Shown: piece by piece, positions 8,524-15,866 of the stretch
Layout of the letters: the number at the start of each line of letters is the position of its first letter
Position numbering within the stretch: position 1 is the stretch's first letter
NCBI RefSeq assembly: GCF_017498565.1
Contig: NZ_CP071794.1
Location: 62,001-126,000 of the forward strand
From: Parasphingorhabdus cellanae
GTDB taxonomy: Bacteria > Pseudomonadota > Alphaproteobacteria > Sphingomonadales > Sphingomonadaceae
Reading direction: 5' to 3'
DNA: 64,000 nt
The notes under the pieces: generated by a model
The model's input: the letters and a program-made list of their open reading frames with translations, nothing else
Databases searched by the model: none
Told to the model about the DNA's origin: nothing
Made by a program: the position numbers and the translations under genes

Positions 8524-9065
8524 GCTCAGCATTAAGAGGGTCTCGTTGTTTGCCATCTCCGGATTTTGTCGGCAGGTGTCTTTCCTACACCAGGTTCCAT
8601 GGTTATAGAGAACAGCCCTGATCTTAAGGTAGAGTCTTATCAATAACAATCACGAGAAATACTGAGTAAAAACAATTAAATCAATGGTTTAGGGCTATAA
8701 TAGGTCGGTGAGAATGATGTGAACTTTGGAAAACTATCTATCGTCGGGCGGATGAAGAAAAGGGCTGTGATCTGTGTGAACTTTGGGTGCAGCGCTCCCG
8801 CTTCAATCGCGTTAGCCCAACGCTGGGGTAGAGGGAAAAGCACCCTGTGATTTGTGTGAACTTTGCTTCGGCAGCGGCGGGCAGGACAGGGTGCGTGATT
8901 TGTGTGAACTTTGGAAAAGGCCACAGCTATGGAGTGGTGTGCCTTGCAGGGGTTAGTTTGATCTCTGTATAAGCGGAGCCACATCATGTTTTCACCGCTT
9001 GAACTCGCGCGACCCAATCGCTATGTGCGCTGCTCACAGTTAAACCATTACGTTCGGACCTAGTC
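8524..9065. other. Long intergenic region with tandemly dispersed 20-nt repeats
   Basis: No plausible gene. The first ~190 bp (8524-8715) are AT-rich with no recognisable element. From 8718 to 8914 four copies of a short repeat occur (listed separately). The last 150 bp before secG presumably contain its promoter, but no clear -35/-10 pair or tRNA structure is seen. Confidence 0.7.
8718..8914 (+). repeat. Four direct copies of a (TG)TGATYTGTGTGAACTTTG element
   Basis: Copies at 8718-8729 (partial, TGTGAACTTTGG), 8765-8786, 8845-8865 and 8895-8914, spaced 50-80 bp apart and all in the same orientation. The core GTGTGAACTTTG is invariant in the last three. The 20-nt form TGTGATCTGTGTGAACTTTG of copy 2 recurs exactly, inverted, at 21434-21453, and a related copy is at 21301-21322. 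The spacers are unrelated in sequence, so this is a dispersed intergenic repeat and not a CRISPR array. Confidence 0.85.
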
Positions 9066-9473
9066 ATGTTTCTATTTCTCACCGTTGTTCAGGCGATTGT
9101 CGCGGCCGCTCTTGTCGGCGTTATATTGATGCAACGGTCAGAAGGCGGCGGACTGGGTGTTGGCGGCAGTCCATCTGGCATGATGTCTGCGCGTGGTGCA
9201 GCCGATTTGCTGACCCGGACAACGACCGTATTGGCTGTATTGTTCGTTATTTTGTCTATTTCTTTGGCTTTTTTAGCCGCTTCGGAAGGTCAACCTTCAA
9301 CAATCGACCAGACGCTGGAGCGCGATACGAACATTCCCGTAGCGCCAGCGCAGCCAAATGATGCAGTGCCTTTGGTTGGCGATGATCCATTGGCTGCCGC
9401 CGCGGCACAGGCGGAAGGATCGGCTGACGAAGCACCAGCTGCTGCCGACGGAGCCGTTCCGCTCGATCAGTAA
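9066..9473 (+). CDS. secG: Preprotein translocase subunit SecG
   Basis: A 135-aa inner-membrane protein that assists SecYE during SecA-driven export. It has two membrane segments (about residues 3-20 and 52-70) flanking the conserved cytoplasmic loop LMQRSEGGGLGVGGSPSGMMSARGAADLLTRTT, which carries the SecG signature. The C-terminal ~60 residues are a low-complexity Ala/Pro/Asp tail common in alphaproteobacterial SecG. It lies upstream of pyrG, the usual order in this group, but here it is separated from tpiA by about 4 kb of accessory genes and repeats. Confidence 0.95.
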   Translation: MFLFLTVVQAIVAAALVGVILMQRSEGGGLGVGGSPSGMMSARGAADLLTRTTTVLAVLFVILSISLAFLAASEGQPSTIDQTLERDTNIPVAPAQPNDAVPLVGDDPLAAAAAQAEGSADEAPAAADGAVPLDQ

Positions 9474-9590
9474 CATTTGATTGCCGGATTAGACGGCAGG
9501 TAAAATTTGGTACCGATTGAAAATAAATTTCGCTTTTTCGGATTCGCACGCTTGCCATTTCGGCCCGACACGCCTTAAGCCTTTCCTCCC

Positions 9591-11222
9591 ATGGCGCGAT
9601 ATATTTTTATAACCGGCGGTGTGGTCTCCTCACTTGGCAAAGGTCTCATGGCAGCGAGCCTCGGCGCGCTTTTGCAAGCGCGCGGATATTCGGTGCGTAT
9701 CAGGAAGCTGGACCCTTATCTGAACGTCGATCCGGGTACCATGTCGCCTTACCAGCACGGTGAGGTCTATGTGACTGACGATGGCGCAGAGACCGATCTG
9801 GACCTGGGACATTATGAGCGGTTTACCGGCGTCCCATCGCTCCAGTCGGATAACGTTACCTCTGGGCGAATCTATCAGTCGATTATCACCAAGGAACGCC
9901 GCGGCGATTATCTCGGTGCCACGGTTCAGGTAATTCCCCATGTGACGGATGCGATCCAGGAATTTGCACAGGATAAACTCGACGGAATCGATTTTGTGCT
10001 CTGCGAAATTGGCGGCACGGTGGGCGATATTGAAAGCCTGCCGTTTATCGAAGCGATTCGGCAACTGCGCAACAAGGTTGGCCGCGCCAACGCGATTTCG
10101 GTTCACGTCACGCTGGTGCCCTATATCGCGGCGGCGGGTGAGCTGAAGACCAAACCGACTCAACATAGCGTACGCGAACTGACATCTCTGGGTATTCAGC
10201 CGGATATATTGCTTTGTCGCTGTGAACATGATCTGCCGGATGGCGAACGCGCCAAAATTGCGCAATTCTGTAATGTCCGCAAAGAAGCCGTGATCCCGGC
10301 ACTGGATGCCAGCAGCATCTATAACGTGCCGCTGCAATATCATGAAGAGGGGTTGGACCGCGAAGTGCTGAACGCCTTTGGTATCATCAACGCACCAGAA
10401 CCCGACCTGACTCGCTGGACTGACGTGATGGAACGGATAGAAAACCCGGAAGGTGAGGTCATTGTTGGTGTCGTTGGCAAATATGTCGGTCTGCAAGATG
10501 CCTACAAGTCGCTGCAAGAGGCGTTATTCCATGGCGGTCTTGCGAATCGGGTGAAAGTACAAGTCCGTTGGCTTGATGCCGAGCTTTTTGAAGATGAAAG
10601 CGATTTGGTGGCTAATCTTGAGCCACTCGATGCGATTCTGGTACCCGGCGGTTTTGGAGAACGCGGGAGCGAAGGCAAAATTGGATCGGTACGATTCGCC
10701 AGGGAACATGATGTGCCATTTTTCGGTATTTGCCTGGGTATGCAAATGGCTTGTGTGGAAGCGGCGCGGAATCAGGCTGGTATTAATGCGGCCTCAACAA
10801 CCGAATTTGGTGAAACAGCGGAGCCTATTGTCGGACTGATTACCGAGTGGATGACCGAAGAAGGCCTGCAAAAACGCGAGTCGGGCGGAGATTTAGGCGG
10901 AACAATGCGCCTTGGGGCCTATGAGGCGCGCCTGCAGCATGGCTCCAAGGTGAGCGAAATTTATGACTCTGATGTTATTAGCGAGCGCCATCGCCATCGT
11001 TATGAAGTCAATAAAGGCTATGTGGAACAGCTGGAGCAAACCGGGCTTATATTTTCAGGAATGTCGCCAGATGGCGAGCTTCCCGAGATTGTCGAACGGC
11101 CCGATCACAGCTGGTTTGTCGGTGTCCAATATCATCCGGAACTAAAGAGCAAACCCTTTGATCCACATCCTCTTTTTGCTTCTTTTATCGCTGCAGCGCT
11201 AAAACAAAGCCGACTTGTCTAA
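9591..11222 (+). CDS. pyrG: CTP synthase
   Basis: Makes CTP from UTP, ATP and glutamine. The 543-aa protein has the N-terminal synthetase domain ([16 protein letters not shown]-loop, [37 protein letters not shown]) and a C-terminal class I glutaminase domain. The latter contains VPGGFGERG, the catalytic Cys in FFGICLGMQ, and the His/Glu pair in VQYHPELKS. Length and motifs are canonical. The upstream gene is secG (117 bp gap) and the downstream gene is the crp-like regulator. No terminator lies between pyrG and crp; the strong terminator comes after crp. Confidence 0.98.
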   Translation: MARYIFITGGVVSSLGKGLMAASLGALLQARGYSVRIRKLDPYLNVDPGTMSPYQHGEVYVTDDGAETDLDLGHYERFTGVPSLQSDNVTSGRIYQSIITKERRGDYLGATVQVIPHVTDAIQEFAQDKLDGIDFVLCEIGGTVGDIESLPFIEAIRQLRNKVGRANAISVHVTLVPYIAAAGELKTKPTQHSVRELTSLGIQPDILLCRCEHDLPDGERAKIAQFCNVRKEAVIPALDASSIYNVPLQYHEEGLDREVLNAFGIINAPEPDLTRWTDVMERIENPEGEVIVGVVGKYVGLQDAYKSLQEALFHGGLANRVKVQVRWLDAELFEDESDLVANLEPLDAILVPGGFGERGSEGKIGSVRFAREHDVPFFGICLGMQMACVEAARNQAGINAASTTEFGETAEPIVGLITEWMTEEGLQKRESGGDLGGTMRLGAYEARLQHGSKVSEIYDSDVISERHRHRYEVNKGYVEQLEQTGLIFSGMSPDGELPEIVERPDHSWFVGVQYHPELKSKPFDPHPLFASFIAAALKQSRLV

Positions 11223-11245
11223 TTTATCCAATCCTTTTTACACCA

Positions 11246-11261
11246 AGTGACTATTGTCACA
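11246..11261. promoter_or_regulatory. CRP-type palindrome upstream of the crp-like gene
   Basis: AGTGACTATTGTCACA is a 16-bp inverted repeat matching TGTGA-N6-TCACA in all but the first base. It lies 37 bp before the start of the Crp-family gene, a position suitable for autoregulation. Binding is inferred, not shown. Confidence 0.6.
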
Positions 11262-11298
11262 TCCAAGCAATGAGAATTGGTTATCAACCGGTTAACAG

Positions 11299-12015
11299 AT
11301 GCAAGCGATTTGGGATGGGACAAGTTTAGTGAAAGCCGAAGAACTTGCAGGCATATTGGCAGAGCATAGTTTGTTCGCTGATTGTGACGAAGCAGAATTA
11401 GCGGATTTGATATTGCGCGGGCATTTCGTGCAATATGAAAAAGGGGATGAATTGATCATGCAAGGCGATCCTGGGAACTCATTACTGATATTATTATCGG
11501 GCAATGCGCGGACCAGCATGATTGCCAGCAACGGTCATGAAATCATCCTCGATTATGCCGAGCCTGGGCAGGTTTTGGGGGAAATTGCTTTGCTTGACGG
11601 TGGCGAAAGAACCGCCAGTGTCACGGCGATTGAACCGACAACCGCACTGACCATCACGCGGACAGCTTTTGAAGAAATTTTGAAAAAGCACAAAAATATG
11701 GCATTACGGCTACTTAAGGTCATGGCAAACCGTATCAGAACGGCTAATACCATGATTGAGGGAGACCGGGCATATACCTCAGGACCGCGGCTGGCGCGTT
11801 ACCTATTGAGATTATCAGTGGTCGGTGCAGAAGAGGGACGTTTAAAACTGGATTTAAGTCAAAGCGAACTTGGCAATTTTGCCGGGATGTCGCGCGAACA
11901 TATTAATCGGCAACTTTCAACCTGGTCAGAAGAGGACATTGTATCGGTTGAAAGCGGGAAAGTGCGGATATTAAATCACGCCACGCTTTCCAATATTGCC
12001 AATGCGGATTCTTGA
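11299..12015 (+). CDS. Crp/Fnr-family transcriptional regulator
   Basis: A 238-aa cytosolic regulator. Residues ~20-140 form a cyclic-nucleotide-binding beta-roll with a CRP-like phosphate-binding cassette (GEIALLDGGERTASVTA; Glu, Arg and Ser/Thr as in cAMP binders). A long dimerisation helix follows, then a C-terminal winged HTH with LSQSELGNFAGMSREHINRQLSTW as recognition region. The cassette favours cyclic-nucleotide sensing. No Fnr-type N-terminal cysteine cluster is present; the only Cys (CDE, about residue 31) stands alone. A CRP-like palindrome at 11246-11261 suggests autoregulation, and a perfect one at 6627-6642 suggests a second target nearby. A strong terminator follows at 12077. 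Confidence 0.9.
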   Translation: MQAIWDGTSLVKAEELAGILAEHSLFADCDEAELADLILRGHFVQYEKGDELIMQGDPGNSLLILLSGNARTSMIASNGHEIILDYAEPGQVLGEIALLDGGERTASVTAIEPTTALTITRTAFEEILKKHKNMALRLLKVMANRIRTANTMIEGDRAYTSGPRLARYLLRLSVVGAEEGRLKLDLSQSELGNFAGMSREHINRQLSTWSEEDIVSVESGKVRILNHATLSNIANADS

Positions 12016-12076
12016 ACGAAGTTGGCCATTTGCGACCCGGGCTAATTTCGTCAAGAGTGACACCACGCGGGTGTCA

Positions 12077-12115
12077 GGGGCAGTCGGATCCTCATCCGGC
12101 TGCCCCATTTTTTTT
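12077..12115 (+). terminator. Rho-independent terminator after the crp-like gene
   Basis: A 13-bp stem (12077-12089 with 12094-12106, one G-T pair, loop CCTC) is followed by ATTTTTTTT (12107-12115). It ends the pyrG-crp direction of transcription. Confidence 0.93.
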
Positions 12116-12248
12116 GCCCGTTTTCCAAGAGATCCGGCTTTCCTACAAATCTGCTGCTGTGATAGGCGACATGCTGCTCTTTCTCATCTTTGAATATCGG
12201 CGGAAGCTCAATAGGCGCCTATCGTCTTGTGCGAATTGCGAATTTGCA

Positions 12249-12279
12249 TAAAAAAGGGCAGCCAAAAAATTGGCTGCCC
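12249..12279 (-). terminator. Rho-independent terminator of hsp20
   Basis: Perfect 10-bp stem GGGCAGCCAA / TTGGCTGCCC (12256-12265 and 12270-12279). On the minus strand it is followed by six T residues (12250-12255). It lies 30 bp beyond the hsp20 stop codon. Confidence 0.92.
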
Positions 12280-12309
12280 TCATTTCGGTTAAAAGACGGT
12301 GGCGTTGAT

Positions 12310-12789
12310 TTACGCTGCTTTGTCTTCTGACTTTTTCCGTTTATCGGCGATTTTGGTGACATTATTATCGCCGTTTATAGAAATTTTTTGTGGCTTCATC
12401 GCATCAGGGATTTCGCGCACCAGATCGATGATGAGCAAACCATCGCTGAGCGCAGCGTTATCGACACGGACGAAATCAGCAAGTTCGAAACGACGTTCGA
12501 AGTTCCGATTTGCTATTCCCATATGCAGGAATTGCTTGCCTTCATTCTCGTCACTGCCTTTGTTCCCAGCGACTAACAGCAGATTCTGTTGTGCGGTTAT
12601 TTCAATTTCATCATCTTTGAAACCCGCAACTGCAAGGGTAATGCGGTAATGATCATCGCCGCTGCGTTCGATGTTAAATGGGGGATAATTTTCAGACTGT
12701 TGCGCACGAGCATTATTCTCGAGCAAATCAAATAGCCGGTCAAAACCAACGGTTGAGCGGCGATAGGGGGTAAAATCAAAACGGTTCAT
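12310..12789 (-). CDS. Small heat-shock protein, Hsp20/IbpA family
   Basis: A 159-aa ATP-independent holdase with the alpha-crystallin domain at residues ~38-130. It begins with YPPFNIERSGDDHYRITLAVAGFKDDEIEI, includes FERRFELADFVRV and the A-x-x-x-x-G-L-L-x-I-D-L motif (NAALSDGLLIIDL). The N-terminal TPYRRSTVGFDRLFDLL is the typical IbpA-type start. The C-terminal tail carries the I-x-I-like anchor (QKISING) and a charged end. The gene stands alone with its own terminator. Its leader has a ROSE-like thermometer hairpin that would sequester the AGGA ribosome-binding site at low temperature. Confidence 0.95.
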   Translation of the reverse strand: MNRFDFTPYRRSTVGFDRLFDLLENNARAQQSENYPPFNIERSGDDHYRITLAVAGFKDDEIEITAQQNLLLVAGNKGSDENEGKQFLHMGIANRNFERRFELADFVRVDNAALSDGLLIIDLVREIPDAMKPQKISINGDNNVTKIADKRKKSEDKAA

Positions 12790-12850
12790 ATCTTTATCCT
12801 CGTTTGAGCAATTAAAATTATGGACCCAAAAAATGGCGTCCGGTTCTGTA
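12790..12850 (-). promoter_or_regulatory. ROSE-like RNA thermometer in the hsp20 leader
   Basis: On the minus strand the leader reads TTGCTC-AAAC-GAGGA, with AGGA 7 nt before the hsp20 ATG. The first strand (12806-12811) can pair with the Shine-Dalgarno (12797-12801) as C-G, U-A, C-G, G-G mismatch, U-A. This is the UUGCU/AGGA arrangement with an internal G-G pair that defines ROSE elements of alphaproteobacterial small heat-shock genes. Only this terminal hairpin is clear; upstream hairpins were not resolved by eye. Confidence 0.6.
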
Positions 12851-12943
12851 TTGCAAGATCCAAACAGGCACCTTGCCTTATCAAGATATTATCGGTTTTT
12901 TGGATTTCAAGAGGGTTTTTCGTGACAAAAACTGACCCGAAAC

Positions 12944-13080
12944 AAAAACGCCCGGAGCCATTTCTGACTCCGGGCGAAAATGGTGACGATAATATCGTCC
13001 CCCTGTTTTCCTGTCTTATTCAACGCCGTTTGTCCCCCAACATTCGGCGGAACCAGAAAGGATCCCTGAACCATGACCTG
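12944..13080 (-). ncRNA. Candidate small RNA ending in a strong terminator
   Basis: A 9-bp hairpin (12949-12957 with 12968-12976, CGCCCGGAG / CTCCGGGCG) is followed on the minus strand by TTTTT (12944-12948). That is a rho-independent terminator with no credible minus-strand protein gene before it. Upstream lie two further potential stems: GACGATA/TATCGTC at 12985-12999 and CGCCG/CGGCG at 13024-13049. Two GGGGGAC segments are also present, one in a loop. This fits a small RNA of roughly 100-140 nt; the 5' end is a guess. The region between hsp20 and lolC holds no other recognisable gene. Confidence 0.45.
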
Positions 13081-13269
13081 TAAGCGGTGATTGATTCTGT
13101 CACTATGTGTGATCGTCATGGCCGCTATTGTCATGCAAATTTTCACAAATGTGCAATATTGGTTCAGGCTTGTGTCATAATAGCAACAGCATTTTAACCA
13201 GCATCACTCTTGCCTGCGCCGCTTCGCGACCGTAAAGCCACAATAGTTTTTCAGGAAGATCAAACTCCT

Positions 13270-14520
13270 ATGCTTCTATCCCGTTATGAATGGGTCATCG
13301 CAAAACGCTATCTTTTACCGGGTAAAGGGGAAGGCTTTATTTTTCTGGTCGCCAGCATCAGTCTGGTGGCCGTTATGCTTGGTGTTGCTGCCCTTATTGT
13401 TGTCATGAGCGTAATGAACGGCTTTCGGGCTGAGTTATTCGACAAGATTGTTGGGTTGAACGGCCATGCCGTGATCCAGGGCTATGGCGGGCGGTTGCCT
13501 GATTGGCGCGATTTGCTCGAGGAGACTCGTGAAACTGAAGGGGTGGTCTCAGCATCGCCTTTAATCGAGATGCCTTTGGCCGGAATATATAATGGCCGCG
13601 TGGAGGCCGTATTGGTTCGCGGGATGCTGACTCAAGACATATTGAGCAATGACACACTGGATGGAAAAACCGTTGCTGGCGATCTCGGTGCATTGGCACC
13701 TGGTAGTGATCGTGTTGCGATTGGCAGTAGGCTTGCACAAACGCTTGGAGCCCAGCTGGGAAGCCGGGTTACCCTAATGAATCCACAAGGGCGATCTACA
13801 CCTTTTGGGACCGTTCCTCGCGAGATTTCATACGAGGTGGCGGCCATATTTGAAGTGGGAGTATATGATTACGACAAGGCCTTTGTTATCATGCCGATGG
13901 AGGATGCTCAGACATTGATGCTGTTGGGTGATCAGATTGGAATGATCGAAATACAGACCAATGACGCCCAAAATGTGCAACAGATAATTGCGCCATTATA
14001 CCCGAAAATCGATGGACGTGCGGAAATAACAGATTGGAAGTCCATGAATGCCTCCCTGTTTGAGACTCTGCAGGTCGAGCGCGTCGTGATGTTTGTCATC
14101 TTGTCGATCATAATATTGGTCGCGGTATTTAATATCCTGTCGTCGCTCATCATGCTGGTTCGCGCCAAAACGCGGGACATAGCGATATTGCGGACGATGG
14201 GCGCATCACGGGCCTCGTTGACAAGAATATTTGTGACGGTTGGGACATCAATTGGAGCATTGGGGATAGCGGCAGGCATATTATTAGGCCTGATCGCGAT
14301 TTATTTCAGGCAGAATGTGATCAACTTTGTGCAGACGATTACAGGGCAGAACCTTTGGGATCCCTCAATACGTTTCTTAACCGAATTACCGGCTAGAACT
14401 GATCCCATGGAAGTGTTTGGAATAGCCATGCTGGCACTTCTGTTCAGCTTCCTGGCAACCTTGTACCCGGCGTTTAAGGCCGCAAGCACAGATCCTGTGC
14501 AGGTGCTGCGCTATGAATGA
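13270..14520 (+). CDS. lolC: Lipoprotein-releasing ABC transporter permease, LolC/LolE family
   Basis: A 416-aa inner-membrane permease that, with LolD, extracts outer-membrane-destined lipoproteins and passes them to LolA. It has an N-terminal membrane segment ([32 protein letters not shown]), a large periplasmic MacB-like domain (residues ~60-270) and three C-terminal membrane segments. The start at MLLSRYEW was preferred over an upstream TTG because family members begin with this sequence and AGGAAG precedes it. The single lolC-type gene followed by lolD is the alphaproteobacterial arrangement, in which the permease forms a homodimer. The 3' end overlaps lolD by 8 bp. Confidence 0.93.
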   Translation: MLLSRYEWVIAKRYLLPGKGEGFIFLVASISLVAVMLGVAALIVVMSVMNGFRAELFDKIVGLNGHAVIQGYGGRLPDWRDLLEETRETEGVVSASPLIEMPLAGIYNGRVEAVLVRGMLTQDILSNDTLDGKTVAGDLGALAPGSDRVAIGSRLAQTLGAQLGSRVTLMNPQGRSTPFGTVPREISYEVAAIFEVGVYDYDKAFVIMPMEDAQTLMLLGDQIGMIEIQTNDAQNVQQIIAPLYPKIDGRAEITDWKSMNASLFETLQVERVVMFVILSIIILVAVFNILSSLIMLVRAKTRDIAILRTMGASRASLTRIFVTVGTSIGALGIAAGILLGLIAIYFRQNVINFVQTITGQNLWDPSIRFLTELPARTDPMEVFGIAMLALLFSFLATLYPAFKAASTDPVQVLRYE

Positions 14521-15196
14521 TCTCGGAAATAAGGTCGTCGAGCTAAGGGACGTAAAGCGGAGTTTTAAGCAAGGCGACGTTCAAATCGATGTATTAAGAG
14601 GCGTCGATCTGGACATAAGATCCAATGAAATCGTAGCGTTGTTAGGGCCATCCGGGTCAGGTAAATCAACGTTGTTGCAAGCGGTTGGTCTTCTTGAGGG
14701 CGGTTTTGATGGTTCCATCAAGCTTGATGGCGAAGAAACGGCGCAGATGTCAGCCAGTGGACATACCCGCATTCGCCGGGAATTGCTTGGTTTTGTATAT
14801 CAATTTCACCATTTGCTCCCCGATTTTTCAGCAGAAGAAAATGTAGTGATGCCGCAACTCATTGCAGGAACTTCTCAAAAAGATGCTGAAGAGCGGGCTG
14901 AATCCCTGCTTTGCAGTCTGGGGCTTGGCGAGCGGTTGGACCATAAACCGAGTAAGTTGTCAGGAGGCGAACAACAGCGTGTTGCGGTTGCCAGAGCTCT
15001 GGCAAACGCCCCGAAACTGGTATTGGCCGACGAGCCTACAGGCAATCTCGATGAAACCACAGCCGATATTGTGTTGGCTGAACTCATGGCGCTAGTGCGC
15101 GAAGAAGGAAGTGCGGCATTAATTGCTACCCATAATGAAAGGCTGGCGGCGAAGATGGACCGTGTGGTCAGGCTGCATGATGGAATATTAAGCTAG
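14513..15196 (+). CDS. lolD: Lipoprotein-releasing ABC transporter ATP-binding protein LolD
   Basis: A 227-aa cytoplasmic ATPase that energises the LolCD complex. All ABC motifs are present: Walker [16 protein letters not shown]-loop ([17 protein letters not shown], which is also the LolD-specific stretch), signature [15 protein letters not shown], Walker [13 protein letters not shown] and the switch His in IATHNE. The start overlaps the lolC stop by 8 bp, so translation is coupled. No terminator is obvious downstream. Confidence 0.96.
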   Translation: MNDLGNKVVELRDVKRSFKQGDVQIDVLRGVDLDIRSNEIVALLGPSGSGKSTLLQAVGLLEGGFDGSIKLDGEETAQMSASGHTRIRRELLGFVYQFHHLLPDFSAEENVVMPQLIAGTSQKDAEERAESLLCSLGLGERLDHKPSKLSGGEQQRVAVARALANAPKLVLADEPTGNLDETTADIVLAELMALVREEGSAALIATHNERLAAKMDRVVRLHDGILS

Positions 15197-15297
15197 CGTT
15201 TTCAAAACGAAGCCAGATAGGCTTTGACATTTTGCCAGCGAGTATTGATTTGAACACATGATCGGGGGAATGAAATTGCAAAGAATGGGGTGCATCT

Positions 15298-15771
15298 ATG
15301 CAAATTGCAGAATTTGAAATTAAACAGGCCGATGGGTCTATGTCGGATTTATCGAAATATAAAGGCAAGGTGCTTTTGATCGTGAACACGGCATCAAAAT
15401 GCGGGTTTACGCCGCAATATGAAGGACTGGAAAAGCTTCATCAAGAATATGCTGATAAGGGCTTGGAAATATTAGCCTTTCCATGCAATCAATTTGGCAA
15501 TCAAGAGCCAGGTGATGCCGAAGAGATTAAAAATTTCTGTACATTAAACTATGATGTCAGCTTTCCGTTAATGGGCAAAGTGGATGTTAACGGCAATGAC
15601 GCGGACCCATTGTGGAAATATCTGAAGTCTGAAAAATCAGGACTGCTTGGATCGCGAATCAAATGGAATTTCACCAAATTTCTTGTTGATCGGGAGGGAA
15701 ATGTCGTTGCTCGGCACGGGCCAGCGGTAAAGCCTGATCAGCTAAAGAGTGAGATTGAAGCGCTGCTTTAG
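15298..15771 (+). CDS. Glutathione peroxidase family thiol peroxidase
   Basis: A 157-aa cytosolic peroxidase of the GPx superfamily reducing H2O2 or organic hydroperoxides. The peroxidatic Cys is in NTASKCGFTPQYEGL, the Gln partner in AFPCNQFGNQEPG (whose Cys is the usual resolving-type residue), and the Trp of the tetrad in KWNFTKFLVD. It is a Cys rather than Sec enzyme and, like most bacterial homologues, probably uses thioredoxin. The gene stands alone between lolD and dnaE. Confidence 0.95.
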   Translation: MQIAEFEIKQADGSMSDLSKYKGKVLLIVNTASKCGFTPQYEGLEKLHQEYADKGLEILAFPCNQFGNQEPGDAEEIKNFCTLNYDVSFPLMGKVDVNGNDADPLWKYLKSEKSGLLGSRIKWNFTKFLVDREGNVVARHGPAVKPDQLKSEIEALL

Positions 15772-15866
15772 CAAAATTCTCAACTAGTTGTGGAAAACTG
15801 GTCGATAGCTTGCGTTGATCTAATCTGATCGTAGTCAAAACTTTGGGTTCACGCTAGAGTTCAACA

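Noticed and set aside
8718..8914. CRISPR array
   Set aside because: Repeat copies are imperfect, spacers are of unequal length (about 50-80 bp between starts), and no cas gene is present.
8941..9060. tRNA-like segment before secG
   Set aside because: No acceptor stem, T-loop or anticodon arm could be assembled; no tRNA gene is seen anywhere in the window.
9630..10517. Long open frame antisense to pyrG
   Set aside because: Fully inside a canonical CTP synthase gene, no protein-like pattern; shadow frame.
12820..13146. Small frames on both strands between hsp20 and lolC
   Set aside because: They cross the ROSE-like leader and the terminator of the candidate small RNA; no protein-like features.
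15196..15210. Short palindrome CGTTTTCAAAACG after lolD
   Set aside because: Stem is AT-rich and not followed by a T run, so it is not a credible terminator.
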